DNA of 31,174 nucleotides from Actinomycetes bacterium (GTDB lineage: Bacteria; Actinomycetota; Actinomycetes; Actinomycetales; Cellulomonadaceae): positions 1-31,174 of the forward strand of contig JAEXPS010000199.1 in assembly GCA_023438885.1 (NCBI GenBank), written 5' to 3'. Positions 17,508 to 26,461 of the stretch are shown one piece after another. The number at the start of each line of letters is the position of its first letter. Position 1 is the stretch's first letter. A program made the translations under genes and the position numbers. The notes beneath the pieces are model-generated. The model made no database searches. It was given only the letters and a program-made list of their open reading frames with translations, and had not been told where the DNA came from.

Positions 17508-18194
17508 ATGGAGACGATCTCGGATCGGCAGGCGACGCTCGGCATCGACGGGCGGCACTGGCACAGCCTGAGCGGCATGCTCCGCGGCGACTGGCGGGCG
17601 CCAGATCGCCCCGGCGCGCTGGCGCTCGCGGCGCGCATCGGCGAGGCGGCGGACGCCACGGGCTGTGACGTCGCGGTGCACCGCCGCGGGCGGCTGGTGA
17701 CCGTCACCACCTGGAGCCCGGAGGACGGTGGCCTGACCCAGGCCGACGTCGACCTCGCCAACACGGTCACGGCACTGGCGGGGCAGGCCGGCGCGGAGCC
17801 GGTCAGCCCGGTGCCGACCGGCCTGGTGGCCATCGCCATCGACGCGCTGGACATCGAGGCGGTGCGGCCCTTCTGGAAGGCCGTGCTGGGGTACGTCGGC
17901 GAGGAGGACCTCTACGACCCGACGGGGCTCGGACCGCTGGTGTGGTTCCAGCAGATGGACGTGGCGCGGCCCCAGCGCAACCGGATCCACCTCGACGTCC
18001 AGGTGGCGCACGAGGATGCGCTGGCCCGCCTCGAGGCGGCGCTGGCGGCGGGCGGCCACCTCGTGACCGACATCTACGCACCCCGGTGGTGGGTGGTGGC
18101 GGACGCGGAGGGCAACGAGGCGTGCATCTGCACGTGGCGCGGCCGTGAGGACGACGACAGCGACGCCCGGGCGGACGCACCGCACGTCGTGTAG
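17508..18194 (+). CDS. PCD-like plus VOC (glyoxalase-like) fusion protein
   Basis: The first 98 or so residues of this 228-residue protein resemble a degenerate pterin-4a-carbinolamine dehydratase domain ('LTQADVDLANTVTALAGQAG'); the catalytic His-His pair is missing. The second part (about 104-213) is a glyoxalase-like VOC domain of the Glyoxalase_6 type. Its pieces are 'DALDIEAVRPFWKAVLGYVG', 'VWFQQMD', 'QRNRIHLDV' and 'WWVVADAEGNEACI'. The tail is acidic. No Shine-Dalgarno is visible before ATG 17508, so the start is moderately secure. Function unknown. The same architecture, doubled, occurs at 22016-23323, and the two genes bracket the ilvD pair. Confidence 0.85.
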   Translation: METISDRQATLGIDGRHWHSLSGMLRGDWRAPDRPGALALAARIGEAADATGCDVAVHRRGRLVTVTTWSPEDGGLTQADVDLANTVTALAGQAGAEPVSPVPTGLVAIAIDALDIEAVRPFWKAVLGYVGEEDLYDPTGLGPLVWFQQMDVARPQRNRIHLDVQVAHEDALARLEAALAAGGHLVTDIYAPRWWVVADAEGNEACICTWRGREDDDSDARADAPHVV

Positions 18195-18240
18195 CCGATC
18201 ACTCAGCGGACGAGGGCTCCCGGCACCCGGACCGGCCACG

Positions 18241-18246
18241 TAACGT
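18241..18246 (+). promoter_or_regulatory. Possible -10 element (TAACGT) for ilvD
   Basis: TAACGT fits TANNNT and would place the transcript start near 18253, giving a leader of about 50 bases before the ilvD start. No -35 box is clear. Of the -10 calls in this window, this has weaker positional support. Confidence 0.35.
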
Positions 18247-18301
18247 TGCAGCGTGCGCCGCCGAGCAGGTGGCGCGCTCGTCGTGCCGCAAAGGAGTTCC
18301 G

Positions 18302-20164
18302 GTGAGCCGTCCGCTGCGCTCGCGCACGTCCACCCATGGCCGCAACATGGCCGGCGCCCGTGCCCTGTGGCGCGCCACCGGCATGGGGGCCGACGACTTC
18401 GGCAAGCCGATCATCGCGATCGCGAACTCGTACACGCAGTTCGTGCCGGGGCACGTGCACCTCAAGGACATGGGCGACCTGGTGGCGAGCGCCATCCGTG
18501 AGGCCGGCGGCGTCGCCAAGGAGTTCAACACCATCGCGATCGACGACGGCATCGCGATGGGCCACGGCGGGATGCTCTACAGCCTGCCGAGCCGCGACCT
18601 GATCGCCGACTCCGTGGAGTACATGGTCAACGCGCACACCGCCGACGCGCTGGTGTGCATCTCCAACTGCGACAAGATCACGCCCGGCATGCTCAACGCG
18701 GCGCTGCGGCTGAACATCCCGACGATCTTCGTCTCCGGCGGGCCGATGGAGGCCGGCAAGGCCGTGGTCGCGGACGGCGTCGCGAGCACGCACCTCAACC
18801 TCATCAACACGATCAACTACTCGGCGGACGACGCGGTGTCGGACGAGGCCCTCGGCCTGGTCGAGGAGAACGCGTGCCCCACGTGCGGCTCGTGCTCGGG
18901 GATGTTCACCGCCAACTCGATGAACTGCCTCACCGAGGCCCTGGGGCTGTCGCTGCCGGGCAACGGTTCCACGCTGGCCACGCACACGGCCCGCCGGGAG
19001 CTGTTCCTCGAGGCGGGCCGGCGCATCGTCGCCCTGGCGAAGCGCTACTACGACGAGGACGACGAGTCCGTCACTCCGCGTGCGATCGCCACCAAGGCGG
19101 CGTTCACCAACGCGATGACGCTCGACGTGGCGATGGGCGGCTCGACCAACACCGTGCTGCACATCCTCGCGGCGGCGCAGGAGGCCGAGGTCGACTTCAC
19201 GCTGGCCGACATCGACGCCCTGTCCCGGCGCGTGCCGTGCCTGGCGAAGGTGGCGCCGAACCACCCCGACTTCCACATGGAGGACGTGCACCGCGCCGGT
19301 GGCATCCCGGCGCTGCTGGGCGAGCTGGACCGCGCGGGGCTCCTGGACCACGGCGTCACCTCGGTGCACACGCCGACGCTGCGCGCGTGGCTCGATGCCT
19401 GGGACATCCGCGGCGGGAAGGCGACGCCCGAGGCCCTCGAGCTGTTCCACGCGGCCCCCGGCGGCGTGCGCACCACGAAGGCGTTCTCCACGTCGGCGCG
19501 CTGGGACAGCCTCGACACCGACGCGGTGAACGGCTGCATCCGCGACGTGCCGCACGCGTACACCGTCGAGGGTGGGCTGGCGGTGCTGCGCGGCAACCTT
19601 GCCGAGGACGGCGCCGTCATCAAGACCGCCGGCATCGACCCGGAGGTGTGGCACTTCGTCGGCCGCGCCCTGGTGTGCGAGAGCCAGGAGGAGGCGGTCG
19701 AGAAGATCCTGGCCAAGCAGGTGGCCCCCGGCCACGTGGTCGTCGTGCGCTACGAGGGCCCCGCGGGCGGGCCGGGCATGCAGGAGATGCTCTACCCGAC
19801 GAGCTTCATCAAGGGCCGCGGGCTGGGCAAGGTGGTGGCGCTGATCACGGACGGCCGGTTCTCGGGCGGCTCGTCGGGCATCTCGGTGGGGCATGTGTCG
19901 CCGGAGGCGGCCGCGGGCGGCGCGATCGGCCTGGTCGAGGACGGCGACGAGATCGAGATCGACGTGGCCACCAGGCTCATCCGGATCAACGTGCCCGACG
20001 AGGTCCTCGCCGAGCGCCGCGCCAAGATGGAGGCCTCCGAGAACCCGTGGCAGCCGGCGCACCGCGACCGCCCGGTCTCCGCCGCCCTGCGCGCCTACGC
20101 GGCCATGGCGACGAGCGCCGACCGCGGCGCGGTACGAGACCTCAGCCGCCTGCCGAAGCGCTGA
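18302..20164 (+). CDS. ilvD: Dihydroxyacid dehydratase, E. coli-type
   Basis: IlvD dehydrates 2,3-dihydroxyisovalerate and 2,3-dihydroxy-3-methylvalerate to the keto-acid precursors of valine/leucine and isoleucine. The 620 residues match the E. coli enzyme in size (616) and motifs: 'NSYTQFVPGHVH', Cys123 in NCDKITPGM, and Cys192-PT-Cys195-GS-Cys198 followed by GMFTANSM. The third cluster cysteine of [2Fe-2S] dehydratases (TPCN) is replaced by FVPGH here, as in E. coli, whose cluster is oxygen-sensitive [4Fe-4S]. The C-terminal 'GRFSGGSSGISVGHVSPEA' is intact. GTG 18302 is fixed by AAAGGAG at 18290-18296; earlier in-frame starts would add non-conserved residues. Confidence 0.96.
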   Translation: MSRPLRSRTSTHGRNMAGARALWRATGMGADDFGKPIIAIANSYTQFVPGHVHLKDMGDLVASAIREAGGVAKEFNTIAIDDGIAMGHGGMLYSLPSRDLIADSVEYMVNAHTADALVCISNCDKITPGMLNAALRLNIPTIFVSGGPMEAGKAVVADGVASTHLNLINTINYSADDAVSDEALGLVEENACPTCGSCSGMFTANSMNCLTEALGLSLPGNGSTLATHTARRELFLEAGRRIVALAKRYYDEDDESVTPRAIATKAAFTNAMTLDVAMGGSTNTVLHILAAAQEAEVDFTLADIDALSRRVPCLAKVAPNHPDFHMEDVHRAGGIPALLGELDRAGLLDHGVTSVHTPTLRAWLDAWDIRGGKATPEALELFHAAPGGVRTTKAFSTSARWDSLDTDAVNGCIRDVPHAYTVEGGLAVLRGNLAEDGAVIKTAGIDPEVWHFVGRALVCESQEEAVEKILAKQVAPGHVVVVRYEGPAGGPGMQEMLYPTSFIKGRGLGKVVALITDGRFSGGSSGISVGHVSPEAAAGGAIGLVEDGDEIEIDVATRLIRINVPDEVLAERRAKMEASENPWQPAHRDRPVSAALRAYAAMATSADRGAVRDLSRLPKR

Positions 20165-20295
20165 CGGCGCTCGGGTGCCGACGCCGAGCAGACTCGCCCC
20201 GCCGGCCATCGTGAGCACCGCCGCGCGTGCGCGACCGACCGGCTGGGGCGTTCCCGCCGCACTCGCCTCCGCAGGCCGGTAGTGCCCGCCCGGCT

Positions 20296-20301
20296 TACGC
20301 T
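20296..20301 (+). promoter_or_regulatory. -10 element (TACGCT) of the second ilvD
   Basis: TACGCT ends six bases before ATG 20308, with no ribosome site between. The spacing fits a leaderless transcript and supports ATG 20308 over the in-frame upstream ATG at 20227. Confidence 0.55.
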
Positions 20302-20307
20302 CCGGTG

Positions 20308-22005
20308 ATGGCCGATGCGCCGGATCTGCAGCCTCGCTCCTGGCAGGTGACCCGCGGGCTGGAGGCGACCGCCGCGCGCGGCATGCTCCGCGCGGTGGGC
20401 ATGGGCGACGAGGACTTCAGCAAGCCGCAGATCGGCGTCGCGAGCTCGTGGAACGAGATCACGCCCTGCAACCTGTCCCTGGACCGGCTGGCGCGTGCCG
20501 TCAAGGAGGGCGTCCACGCCGCGGGCGGGTACCCGCTGGAGTTCGGCACCATCTCGGTCTCCGACGGCATCTCCATGGGCCACGAAGGGATGCACTACTC
20601 ACTGGTCAGCCGCGACGTCATCGCCGACTCGGTGGAGACCGTGATGCTCGCGGAGCGCCTCGACGGCTCGGTGCTGCTGGCCGGCTGCGACAAGTCCCTG
20701 CCCGGCATGCTCATGGCCGCCGCCCGCCTGGACCTGGCGAGCGTGTTCCTCTACGCCGGCTCGATCATGCCCGGCCGCGCCCGGTTCGAGGACGGCAGCG
20801 AGCGTGACGTGACGATCATCGACGCGTTCGAGGCCGTCGGCGCGTGCGCGCGCGGGCTGATGAGCGAGGCCGACGTCGCGGCGATCGAGCGCGCGATCTG
20901 CCCCGGCGAGGGTGCCTGTGGCGGCATGTACACGGCGAACACGATGGCGTCGGTCGCCGAGGCGATGGGGATGTCACTGCCGGGCTCGGCCGCCCCGCCG
21001 AGCGCGGACCGCCGCCGGGACCGCTTCGCGCACCGGTCCGGCGAGGCGGTCGTCGGCCTGCTGAGGCAGGGCGTCACCGCCCGCCAGATCATGACCAAGG
21101 AGGCGTTCGAGAACGCCATCGCCGTGGTGATGGCCTTCGGTGGCTCGACGAACGCCGTGCTCCACCTGCTGGCGATCGCCCACGAGGCCGAGGTCGACCT
21201 GACGCTCGACGACTTCGCCGCCGTCGCCCGGCGGGTGCCGCACCTCGGCGATCTCAAGCCGTTCGGCCGGTACGTGATGAACGACGTCGACCGGGTTGGT
21301 GGCGTCCCCGTCGTGATGAAGGCACTGCTCGACGCCGGCCTCGTCCACGGCGACTGCCTCACCGTCACCGGCCGCACCGTCGCCGAGAACCTCGCCGAGG
21401 TGAACCCTCCGGACCCGGACGGCCGCATCCTGCGCTCGCTCGGCAACCCGATCCACCACACCGGCGGCATCACGATCCTGCACGGCTCCCTGGCCCCGGA
21501 CGGCGCCGTGGTGAAGTCGGCGGGGTTCGACGCCGACGTCTTCGAGGGCACGGCGCGCGTCTTCGAGCGCGAGCGGGCCGCCCTCGACGCGCTGGAGGAC
21601 GGCACGATCCGGGCCGGCGACGTGGTGGTGATCCGTTACGAGGGGCCCAAGGGCGGGCCCGGCATGCGGGAGATGCTGGCCATCACGGGCGCGATCAAGG
21701 GCGCGGGCCTCGGCAAGGACGTGCTCCTCGTCACCGACGGCCGCTTCTCCGGCGGCACCACGGGGCTGTGCGTGGGCCATGTCGCGCCCGAGGCCGTCGA
21801 TGCCGGGCCCATCGCGTTCGTCCGCGACGGCGACCGGGTGCGGCTCGACGTCGCGCACGCGACGCTGGACCTGCTGGTGGGGGACGACGAGCTCGCGGCT
21901 CGCCGCGAGGGCTGGGCGCCGCTGCCCCCGAGGTTCACGCGCGGCGTGCTCGGCAGGTACCAGAGGCTCGTGGGCTCCGCGTCGAAGGGCGCCGTGCTGA
22001 GCTGA
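20308..22005 (+). CDS. ilvD: Dihydroxyacid dehydratase paralogue, three-cysteine type
   Basis: This second member of the IlvD/Edd family has 565 residues and resembles the M. tuberculosis-type enzyme. Three cluster cysteines are present: Cys54 in ITPCN, Cys127 in GCDKSLPGM and Cys204 in GEGACGGMYTANT. This pattern belongs to [2Fe-2S], generally more oxygen-tolerant members. The C-terminal 'GRFSGGTTGLCVGHVAPEA' is intact. It may duplicate the IlvD reaction or act on a sugar acid, since sugar-acid dehydratases share these motifs; the family resemblance favours DHAD. ATG 20308 is supported by the -10 hexamer and by alignment of 'QVTRGLEATAARGMLRAVGM' with the family start. It follows the first ilvD after 143 bases. 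Confidence 0.9.
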   Translation: MADAPDLQPRSWQVTRGLEATAARGMLRAVGMGDEDFSKPQIGVASSWNEITPCNLSLDRLARAVKEGVHAAGGYPLEFGTISVSDGISMGHEGMHYSLVSRDVIADSVETVMLAERLDGSVLLAGCDKSLPGMLMAAARLDLASVFLYAGSIMPGRARFEDGSERDVTIIDAFEAVGACARGLMSEADVAAIERAICPGEGACGGMYTANTMASVAEAMGMSLPGSAAPPSADRRRDRFAHRSGEAVVGLLRQGVTARQIMTKEAFENAIAVVMAFGGSTNAVLHLLAIAHEAEVDLTLDDFAAVARRVPHLGDLKPFGRYVMNDVDRVGGVPVVMKALLDAGLVHGDCLTVTGRTVAENLAEVNPPDPDGRILRSLGNPIHHTGGITILHGSLAPDGAVVKSAGFDADVFEGTARVFERERAALDALEDGTIRAGDVVVIRYEGPKGGPGMREMLAITGAIKGAGLGKDVLLVTDGRFSGGTTGLCVGHVAPEAVDAGPIAFVRDGDRVRLDVAHATLDLLVGDDELAARREGWAPLPPRFTRGVLGRYQRLVGSASKGAVLS

Positions 22006-22015
22006 GGGAGGGCAC

Positions 22016-23323
22016 ATGGCTGACACGCTGACGGCCAGGCAGTTCCAGGACACCGAGGGCACCCGCGACTGGCGAGTGCTCGAGCACGGCGCCACGGCGG
22101 TGTTCCGCACGGGCTCGTTGCGGGAGGGTGCCGCGCTCGTCGAGCGCATCGGAGCGACCGCCGACCGGGCCAACCACCACCCCGACCTCGACCTGCGCCC
22201 GCGCGCCGTGGCGGCGCGCACCTTCTCCCACGACGTCAAGGCCCTGACCGCCCGCGACGTCGAGCTGGCCCGTGCCATCTCCGAGGAGGCACGCCGGCTG
22301 GGCCTGGCCGCCGACCCGGCCGCCGCCCAGGAGATCGACCTGACCGTCGACGCCCTGGACATCGGCGCGGTGCTGCCGTTCTGGGCCGCGGTGCTGGCCT
22401 ACGACCAGGTGAGCGACGACTACCTCACCGACCCGCACGGCCGTTGGCCGTCGATCTGGTTCCAGCAGATGGACGCGCCACGCCCCCTGCGCAACCGGAT
22501 CCACCTCGACACCTTCTGGCCGCGGGGCCTGGGCCCCGTGCGCCGTTCGCAGGCGCTGCGGGCCGGCGGCCACGTCGCCGGCGAGGCGTTCGCCCCGAAC
22601 TGGTGGACCCTGGCCGACCCCGAGGGCAACGAGGTGGACGTCAACGACTGGGAGGGGTTCCCGTACGCGCCGACCGCGCCGCTGCTGACCCCTGACGCGT
22701 TCTACGCCGCCGGCGGCGTCGAGGACTGGAGCGTCACCCAGGGCGCGAGCACCTACGTTCCGACCGGCGGCCTGGCCGGGGGCGTCACCCTCGCCGTCGC
22801 GGCCGCCACGCTGGCCGACGAGGCCGGCCTGCCCCTCTACGCCGACCTGCGCTACCCGGGCACCACCCTGCGCGTCGGGCCGCCCGAGGACGGCTGGATC
22901 ACCGAGGCGAGCCTGGGCCTGTGCCGTCGCATCCAGACGCTGCTGCGGCGCCAGAACCTGTCGGCCGAACCGCTCGCGGTCCGCGACCTGCACCTGGTGA
23001 TCGACGCCCTCGACATTCCCGCGGTGCAACGGTTCTGGGCGGCCGCGCTCGGATACGCCGAGCGAGGGGAAGAGGACCTCTTCGACCCGCTGATGCGTGC
23101 CCCGGCGCTGGTGTTCCAGCAGCTCGACGAACCGCGCGCCCAGCGCAACCGGATCCACCTCGACGTCGTGGTGCCCGACGACCTCGCGCGCGAGCGCGTC
23201 GACGCCGCGCTCGCCGCCGGCGGCCGCCTCGTCACGGACGCCCACGCACCGGCCTGGTGGACGCTCGCCGACCCCGAGGGCAACGAGCTGGACATCGCGG
23301 TGCGCGCCGCCCCCGCGTCATGA
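22016..23323 (+). CDS. Tandem PCD-VOC-PCD-VOC protein
   Basis: The 435 residues contain two copies of a dehydratase-like plus glyoxalase-like unit. PCD 1 (about 15-98) keeps the pterin-4a-carbinolamine dehydratase signature: 'NHHPDLDLRPRAVAARTFSHD' and 'LTARDVELARAI'. VOC 1 spans about 105-222, with 'WFQQMDAPRPLRNRIHLD'. PCD 2 (about 238-320) is degenerate and lacks the His pair. VOC 2 spans about 323-430, with 'VFQQLDEPRAQRNRIHLD'. Both VOC domains end in 'WWTLADPEGNE'. ATG 22016 has the ribosome site GAGGGAGG. It starts 10 bases after the second ilvD and overlaps the next gene (ATGA), so it belongs to that transcript. Function is unknown; pterin recycling or a small-molecule binding role is possible. 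Confidence 0.87.
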   Translation: MADTLTARQFQDTEGTRDWRVLEHGATAVFRTGSLREGAALVERIGATADRANHHPDLDLRPRAVAARTFSHDVKALTARDVELARAISEEARRLGLAADPAAAQEIDLTVDALDIGAVLPFWAAVLAYDQVSDDYLTDPHGRWPSIWFQQMDAPRPLRNRIHLDTFWPRGLGPVRRSQALRAGGHVAGEAFAPNWWTLADPEGNEVDVNDWEGFPYAPTAPLLTPDAFYAAGGVEDWSVTQGASTYVPTGGLAGGVTLAVAAATLADEAGLPLYADLRYPGTTLRVGPPEDGWITEASLGLCRRIQTLLRRQNLSAEPLAVRDLHLVIDALDIPAVQRFWAAALGYAERGEEDLFDPLMRAPALVFQQLDEPRAQRNRIHLDVVVPDDLARERVDAALAAGGRLVTDAHAPAWWTLADPEGNELDIAVRAAPAS

Positions 23324-24348
23324 CGCCCTTCGTCGGCGCACGGGACATGGCCCGCTGGGTGGCCGAGCGCGGTGCGGCGGCCATCGTCGCCGGGCTGGCT
23401 GCCCGGATCGAGGCCGATCTGCGGCGCTGGTCGTCGTTCGACAAGCGCGAGCGGGTGGCCGCCCACTCCCCGCTGGGGGTCATCGAGCTGATGCCGATCA
23501 GCGACGCCGAGACCTATGCCGTCAAGTACGTCAACGGCCATCCCGGCAACCCGGCGGTGGGCCTGCAGACCGTGGCGGCGTTCGGTGTGCTGGCCGACGT
23601 CCGCACCGGGTACCCGCTGCTCGTCGCCGAGATGACGGTGCTGACGGCGCTGCGGACGGCGGCCACGTCGGCACTCGCGGCCCGGTACCTCGCCCGGCCC
23701 GAGTCGTCGTCGATGGCGCTCGTCGGGACGGGGAGCCAGTCGGAGTTCCAGGCGGTCGCGTTCCGCGGGCTCGTCGGACTGAACCGCATCAGCCTGTGGG
23801 ACATCGACGCGGGCGCCATGGCGAAGGCCGCGAGCAACCTCGCCCCGCTGGGCTTCGAGGTCCGCATCGCGACCAGCGCGGCGGACGCCGCCCACGGTGC
23901 GGACGTGATCACCACGTGCACGGCCCACAAGGTGCACGCGGTCGTGGTCCCGGACGCCGTCGTCGCGCCCGGCACGCACCTCAACGCGATCGGCGGCGAC
24001 TGCCCCGGCAAGACCGAGCTGGACCCGGCCACCGTCGCGCGGTCCTCGGTGTTCGTCGAGTACGCCCCGCAGGCGCGGGTGGAGGGCGAGATCCAGCTCC
24101 AGCCGCCGACGTTCCCGGTCACCGAGCTGTGGGAGGTGGTGACGGGCCGCGCACCCGGCCGCCGCTCGCCGCAGGAGGTGACGGTGTTCGACGCGGTCGG
24201 CTTCGCCGTCGAGGACTTCTCGGCGTTGTGCTTCCTGCGCGACGAGCTGGCCGGTTCCGGCTTGGGCCGCGACATCGACCTGGTGGTCGAGCCCGACGAC
24301 CCGAAAGACCTCTTCGGCCACATCGCGAGCCTCGCTCCGGTGGGGTAG
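23320..24348 (+). CDS. Ornithine cyclodeaminase
   Basis: This NAD+-dependent enzyme of the OCD/mu-crystallin family converts L-ornithine to L-proline and ammonia. In 342 residues it shows 'AVKYVNGHPGNPAVGLQTV' (substrate loop), 'MTVLTALRTAATSALAARYL', the nucleotide loop VGTGSQSEFQ near 133-142, and GGDCPGKTELD with the catalytic Asp227. The GGDCPGKTEL motif separates true cyclodeaminases (P. putida Asp228) from the alanine dehydrogenase-like members. ATG 23320 overlaps the previous stop by four bases, so it is translationally coupled to the PCD-VOC gene. No arginine or ornithine catabolic gene is adjacent. Confidence 0.92.
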   Translation: MTPFVGARDMARWVAERGAAAIVAGLAARIEADLRRWSSFDKRERVAAHSPLGVIELMPISDAETYAVKYVNGHPGNPAVGLQTVAAFGVLADVRTGYPLLVAEMTVLTALRTAATSALAARYLARPESSSMALVGTGSQSEFQAVAFRGLVGLNRISLWDIDAGAMAKAASNLAPLGFEVRIATSAADAAHGADVITTCTAHKVHAVVVPDAVVAPGTHLNAIGGDCPGKTELDPATVARSSVFVEYAPQARVEGEIQLQPPTFPVTELWEVVTGRAPGRRSPQEVTVFDAVGFAVEDFSALCFLRDELAGSGLGRDIDLVVEPDDPKDLFGHIASLAPVG

Positions 24349-24357
24349 CGCCGTCGC

Positions 24358-24363
24358 TAGGGT
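24358..24363 (+). promoter_or_regulatory. Possible -10 element (TAGGGT) for the ABC-2 exporter genes
   Basis: TAGGGT fits TANNNT and lies 42 bases before ATG 24406, leaving a leader that includes the ribosome site GAGGGGG. No -35 box is clear. Confidence 0.4.
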
Positions 24364-24405
24364 GTGGCCGGCGCCGCGCCGGTGCGGCCCGGCGAGGGGG
24401 CTGCG

Positions 24406-25347
24406 ATGAGCGAGCTGGCCGTGACGACGCGCGGGCTGCGCAAGACCTACCGCGTCCCCGGCAAGCAGGTCGTCGCCGTGGAGGCGCTCGACCTCGACGT
24501 GCCGGCGGGCGGGGTCCACGGCTTCCTGGGGCCCAACGGCTCGGGCAAGACGACCACGATCCGGATGCTGCTCGGCCTGATCCGGCCCGACCGGGGTGAG
24601 ATGCACGTGTTCGGCACGCCGGTGCCGAAGGCGCTGCCGCAGATCGTCGGGCGCATCGGTGCCATCGTCGAGGCGCCGAAGTTCTTCTGGCACTTCTCCG
24701 GCAAGCGCAACCTCGACCTGCTCGCCCGCGCGATCGGCGTGGACCCGCGCCAGGTGGACGTGGTGCTGCACGACGTGGGGCTGGCCGACCGCGCGTCCAG
24801 CCCGGTGCGCACGTACTCGCTCGGCATGCGGCAGCGGCTGGCGATCGCCGCGACCCTGCTCAAGGACCCGGACCTGCTGATCTTCGACGAGCCCACCAAC
24901 GGCCTGGACCCCGCGGGGATCCGGGAGGTCCGCTCGACGATGCGCGGGCTGGCCGACCGTGGCAAGACCGTGCTGGTCTCCAGCCACATCCTCGCCGAGG
25001 TGCAGCAGATCGCCGACACCGTCTCGATCGTCGCCCGCGGCCGGCTGCTGGCCCAGGGCAGCATGGCCGACCTCGTCGCCCGCTCCGGGGCGGCGGCGGT
25101 GCGGGTGGCGGTCGCGGACCGCGACGGCGCCGTCAGGGTGCTGCGGACGGCTGGTTGGGGCGTGTCCGACGAGGGCGGCGACCTCGTCGTCACCGGCGCT
25201 CAGGCCGCGGCGGTGAACGAGACGCTGGCGCGGGCCGGCCTGTTCGCGCACGAGCTGCACACCGACCACGCCAACCTGGAGCAGGTGTTCCTGGAGCTGA
25301 CCCAGACCGAACCGACCGCACCGACCGGACGGAGGGCGAAGCGATGA
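24406..25347 (+). CDS. ABC-2 type exporter ATP-binding protein
   Basis: A 313-residue ATPase of the DrrA/CcmA type. Walker A GPNGSGKTT lies near residue 40, the signature YSLGMRQR near 136, and Walker B LLIFDEPTNGLDP near 157-167, with 'SSHILAEVQQIAD' as H-loop. The last 90 or so residues form the accessory C-terminal region common in this family. The start ATG is chosen by GAGGGGG at 24394-24400; the in-frame GTG at 24364 lies too close to the -10 hexamer. The end is Pro/Thr-rich from a short ACCGA-type repeat. The stop overlaps the permease start (ATGA). The substrate is unknown. Confidence 0.92.
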   Translation: MSELAVTTRGLRKTYRVPGKQVVAVEALDLDVPAGGVHGFLGPNGSGKTTTIRMLLGLIRPDRGEMHVFGTPVPKALPQIVGRIGAIVEAPKFFWHFSGKRNLDLLARAIGVDPRQVDVVLHDVGLADRASSPVRTYSLGMRQRLAIAATLLKDPDLLIFDEPTNGLDPAGIREVRSTMRGLADRGKTVLVSSHILAEVQQIADTVSIVARGRLLAQGSMADLVARSGAAAVRVAVADRDGAVRVLRTAGWGVSDEGGDLVVTGAQAAAVNETLARAGLFAHELHTDHANLEQVFLELTQTEPTAPTGRRAKR

Positions 25348-26399
25348 GCGCCGTCGAGACCCGGGTCCCGGCAGCGACTCGGCGCCCTGTGGGCGTCGGG
25401 CAGCTGTCGCTGGTCGAGCTGCGCCGGTTCGTCGCCCGCTCCGCCGTCCGGTGGCTGCTGGTCGGCATGCTGGCGGTCGTCGGGGTGATGGCGTACGGCG
25501 CGTACAGCGACACGAGGCAGCCGACGCAGGCCCAGCTCGACTCCGCGCAGCAGGCCCTCGACGAGCAGCTGGTCTACTGGGAGGACGGCGGCGAGCAGCA
25601 GATCCAGGACTGCCTCGACGCCGAGGCCGCCGAGCGCGAGCGCGACCCCGACGCGATGGTCGACTTCGGCTGCGACCAGATCACCCCGCCCCAGCTCGAC
25701 TGGTTCCTGCCGCACCGCACGACCTTCGCGGAGTCGGCGGCCTCCTGGATGTCCCAGGTGGTCACCTTCGGGCTCATGGCGGCTCTGATCATCGGCGCGA
25801 CGTTCGTCGCCGCGGAGTTCGCGACGGGGAGCCTGTCGACGTGGCTGACGTTCGAGCCGCGGCGCGGTCGTGTCTTCGCGTCGAAGACCGCCGTCGCGGG
25901 AGTCGCGGCAGGCGTCGCGACGCTCGTCCAGGCGGCCCTGACCGTGGGCGCGACGTGGGTGGCATCCGGGCTCAACGATGCCCACGGTGAGGTGACGGCC
26001 GAGCTGTGGACGCAGCTGGCGCACGGTGCGCTGCGGGCCGGTGGCATGGGTCTGGCGGCAGCGGTGATCGGTGCCGCGCTCGCGTTCCTCCTGCGCCACA
26101 CCGCGGCCGCCATCGCGGTCGTCTTCGCCTGGCTGGCGATCCTCGAGACCCTGCTGCGCGTGAACGTCGAGTGGTTCGCGCGCTGGTCGGTCTACCTCAA
26201 CATGGAGGCGTGGCTCCGGGGCGGACTGGAGGAGCCGATCGGCCCGGGGAGCTGCACCACGGACTCGTCGGGCGTGACGTCCTGCGACAGCGAGATGTTG
26301 ATCATCACCATGACCCAGGCGGGTTGGTACCTGCTGGCCCTCGTCGCGGTGATCCTGGTGGCCGCCGTGCTCGTCTTCCGCCGCCGTGACGTCTCCTGA
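25344..26399 (+). CDS. ABC-2 type exporter permease
   Basis: The 351 residues have about six membrane helices (near 37-55, 138-160, 180-206, 228-248, 250-272 and 326-347), the usual ABC-2 layout. A long acidic loop between the first two helices holds two cysteines, and a second outside loop holds 'SCTTDSSGVTSC'. Both could form disulfides on the cell exterior. It ends in 'FRRRDVS', the common positive tail. It is coupled to the ATPase gene by a four-base overlap. No drug-resistance or other gene beside it hints at the substrate; exported lipids, drugs or peptides are all possible. Confidence 0.9.
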   Translation: MSAVETRVPAATRRPVGVGQLSLVELRRFVARSAVRWLLVGMLAVVGVMAYGAYSDTRQPTQAQLDSAQQALDEQLVYWEDGGEQQIQDCLDAEAAERERDPDAMVDFGCDQITPPQLDWFLPHRTTFAESAASWMSQVVTFGLMAALIIGATFVAAEFATGSLSTWLTFEPRRGRVFASKTAVAGVAAGVATLVQAALTVGATWVASGLNDAHGEVTAELWTQLAHGALRAGGMGLAAAVIGAALAFLLRHTAAAIAVVFAWLAILETLLRVNVEWFARWSVYLNMEAWLRGGLEEPIGPGSCTTDSSGVTSCDSEMLIITMTQAGWYLLALVAVILVAAVLVFRRRDVS

Positions 26400-26461
26400 C
26401 CGCTGGAAGCCATCCAGATCCCGAGACCGTGAACCAAAACGTGAGATCGGGGCTGCGGAGG

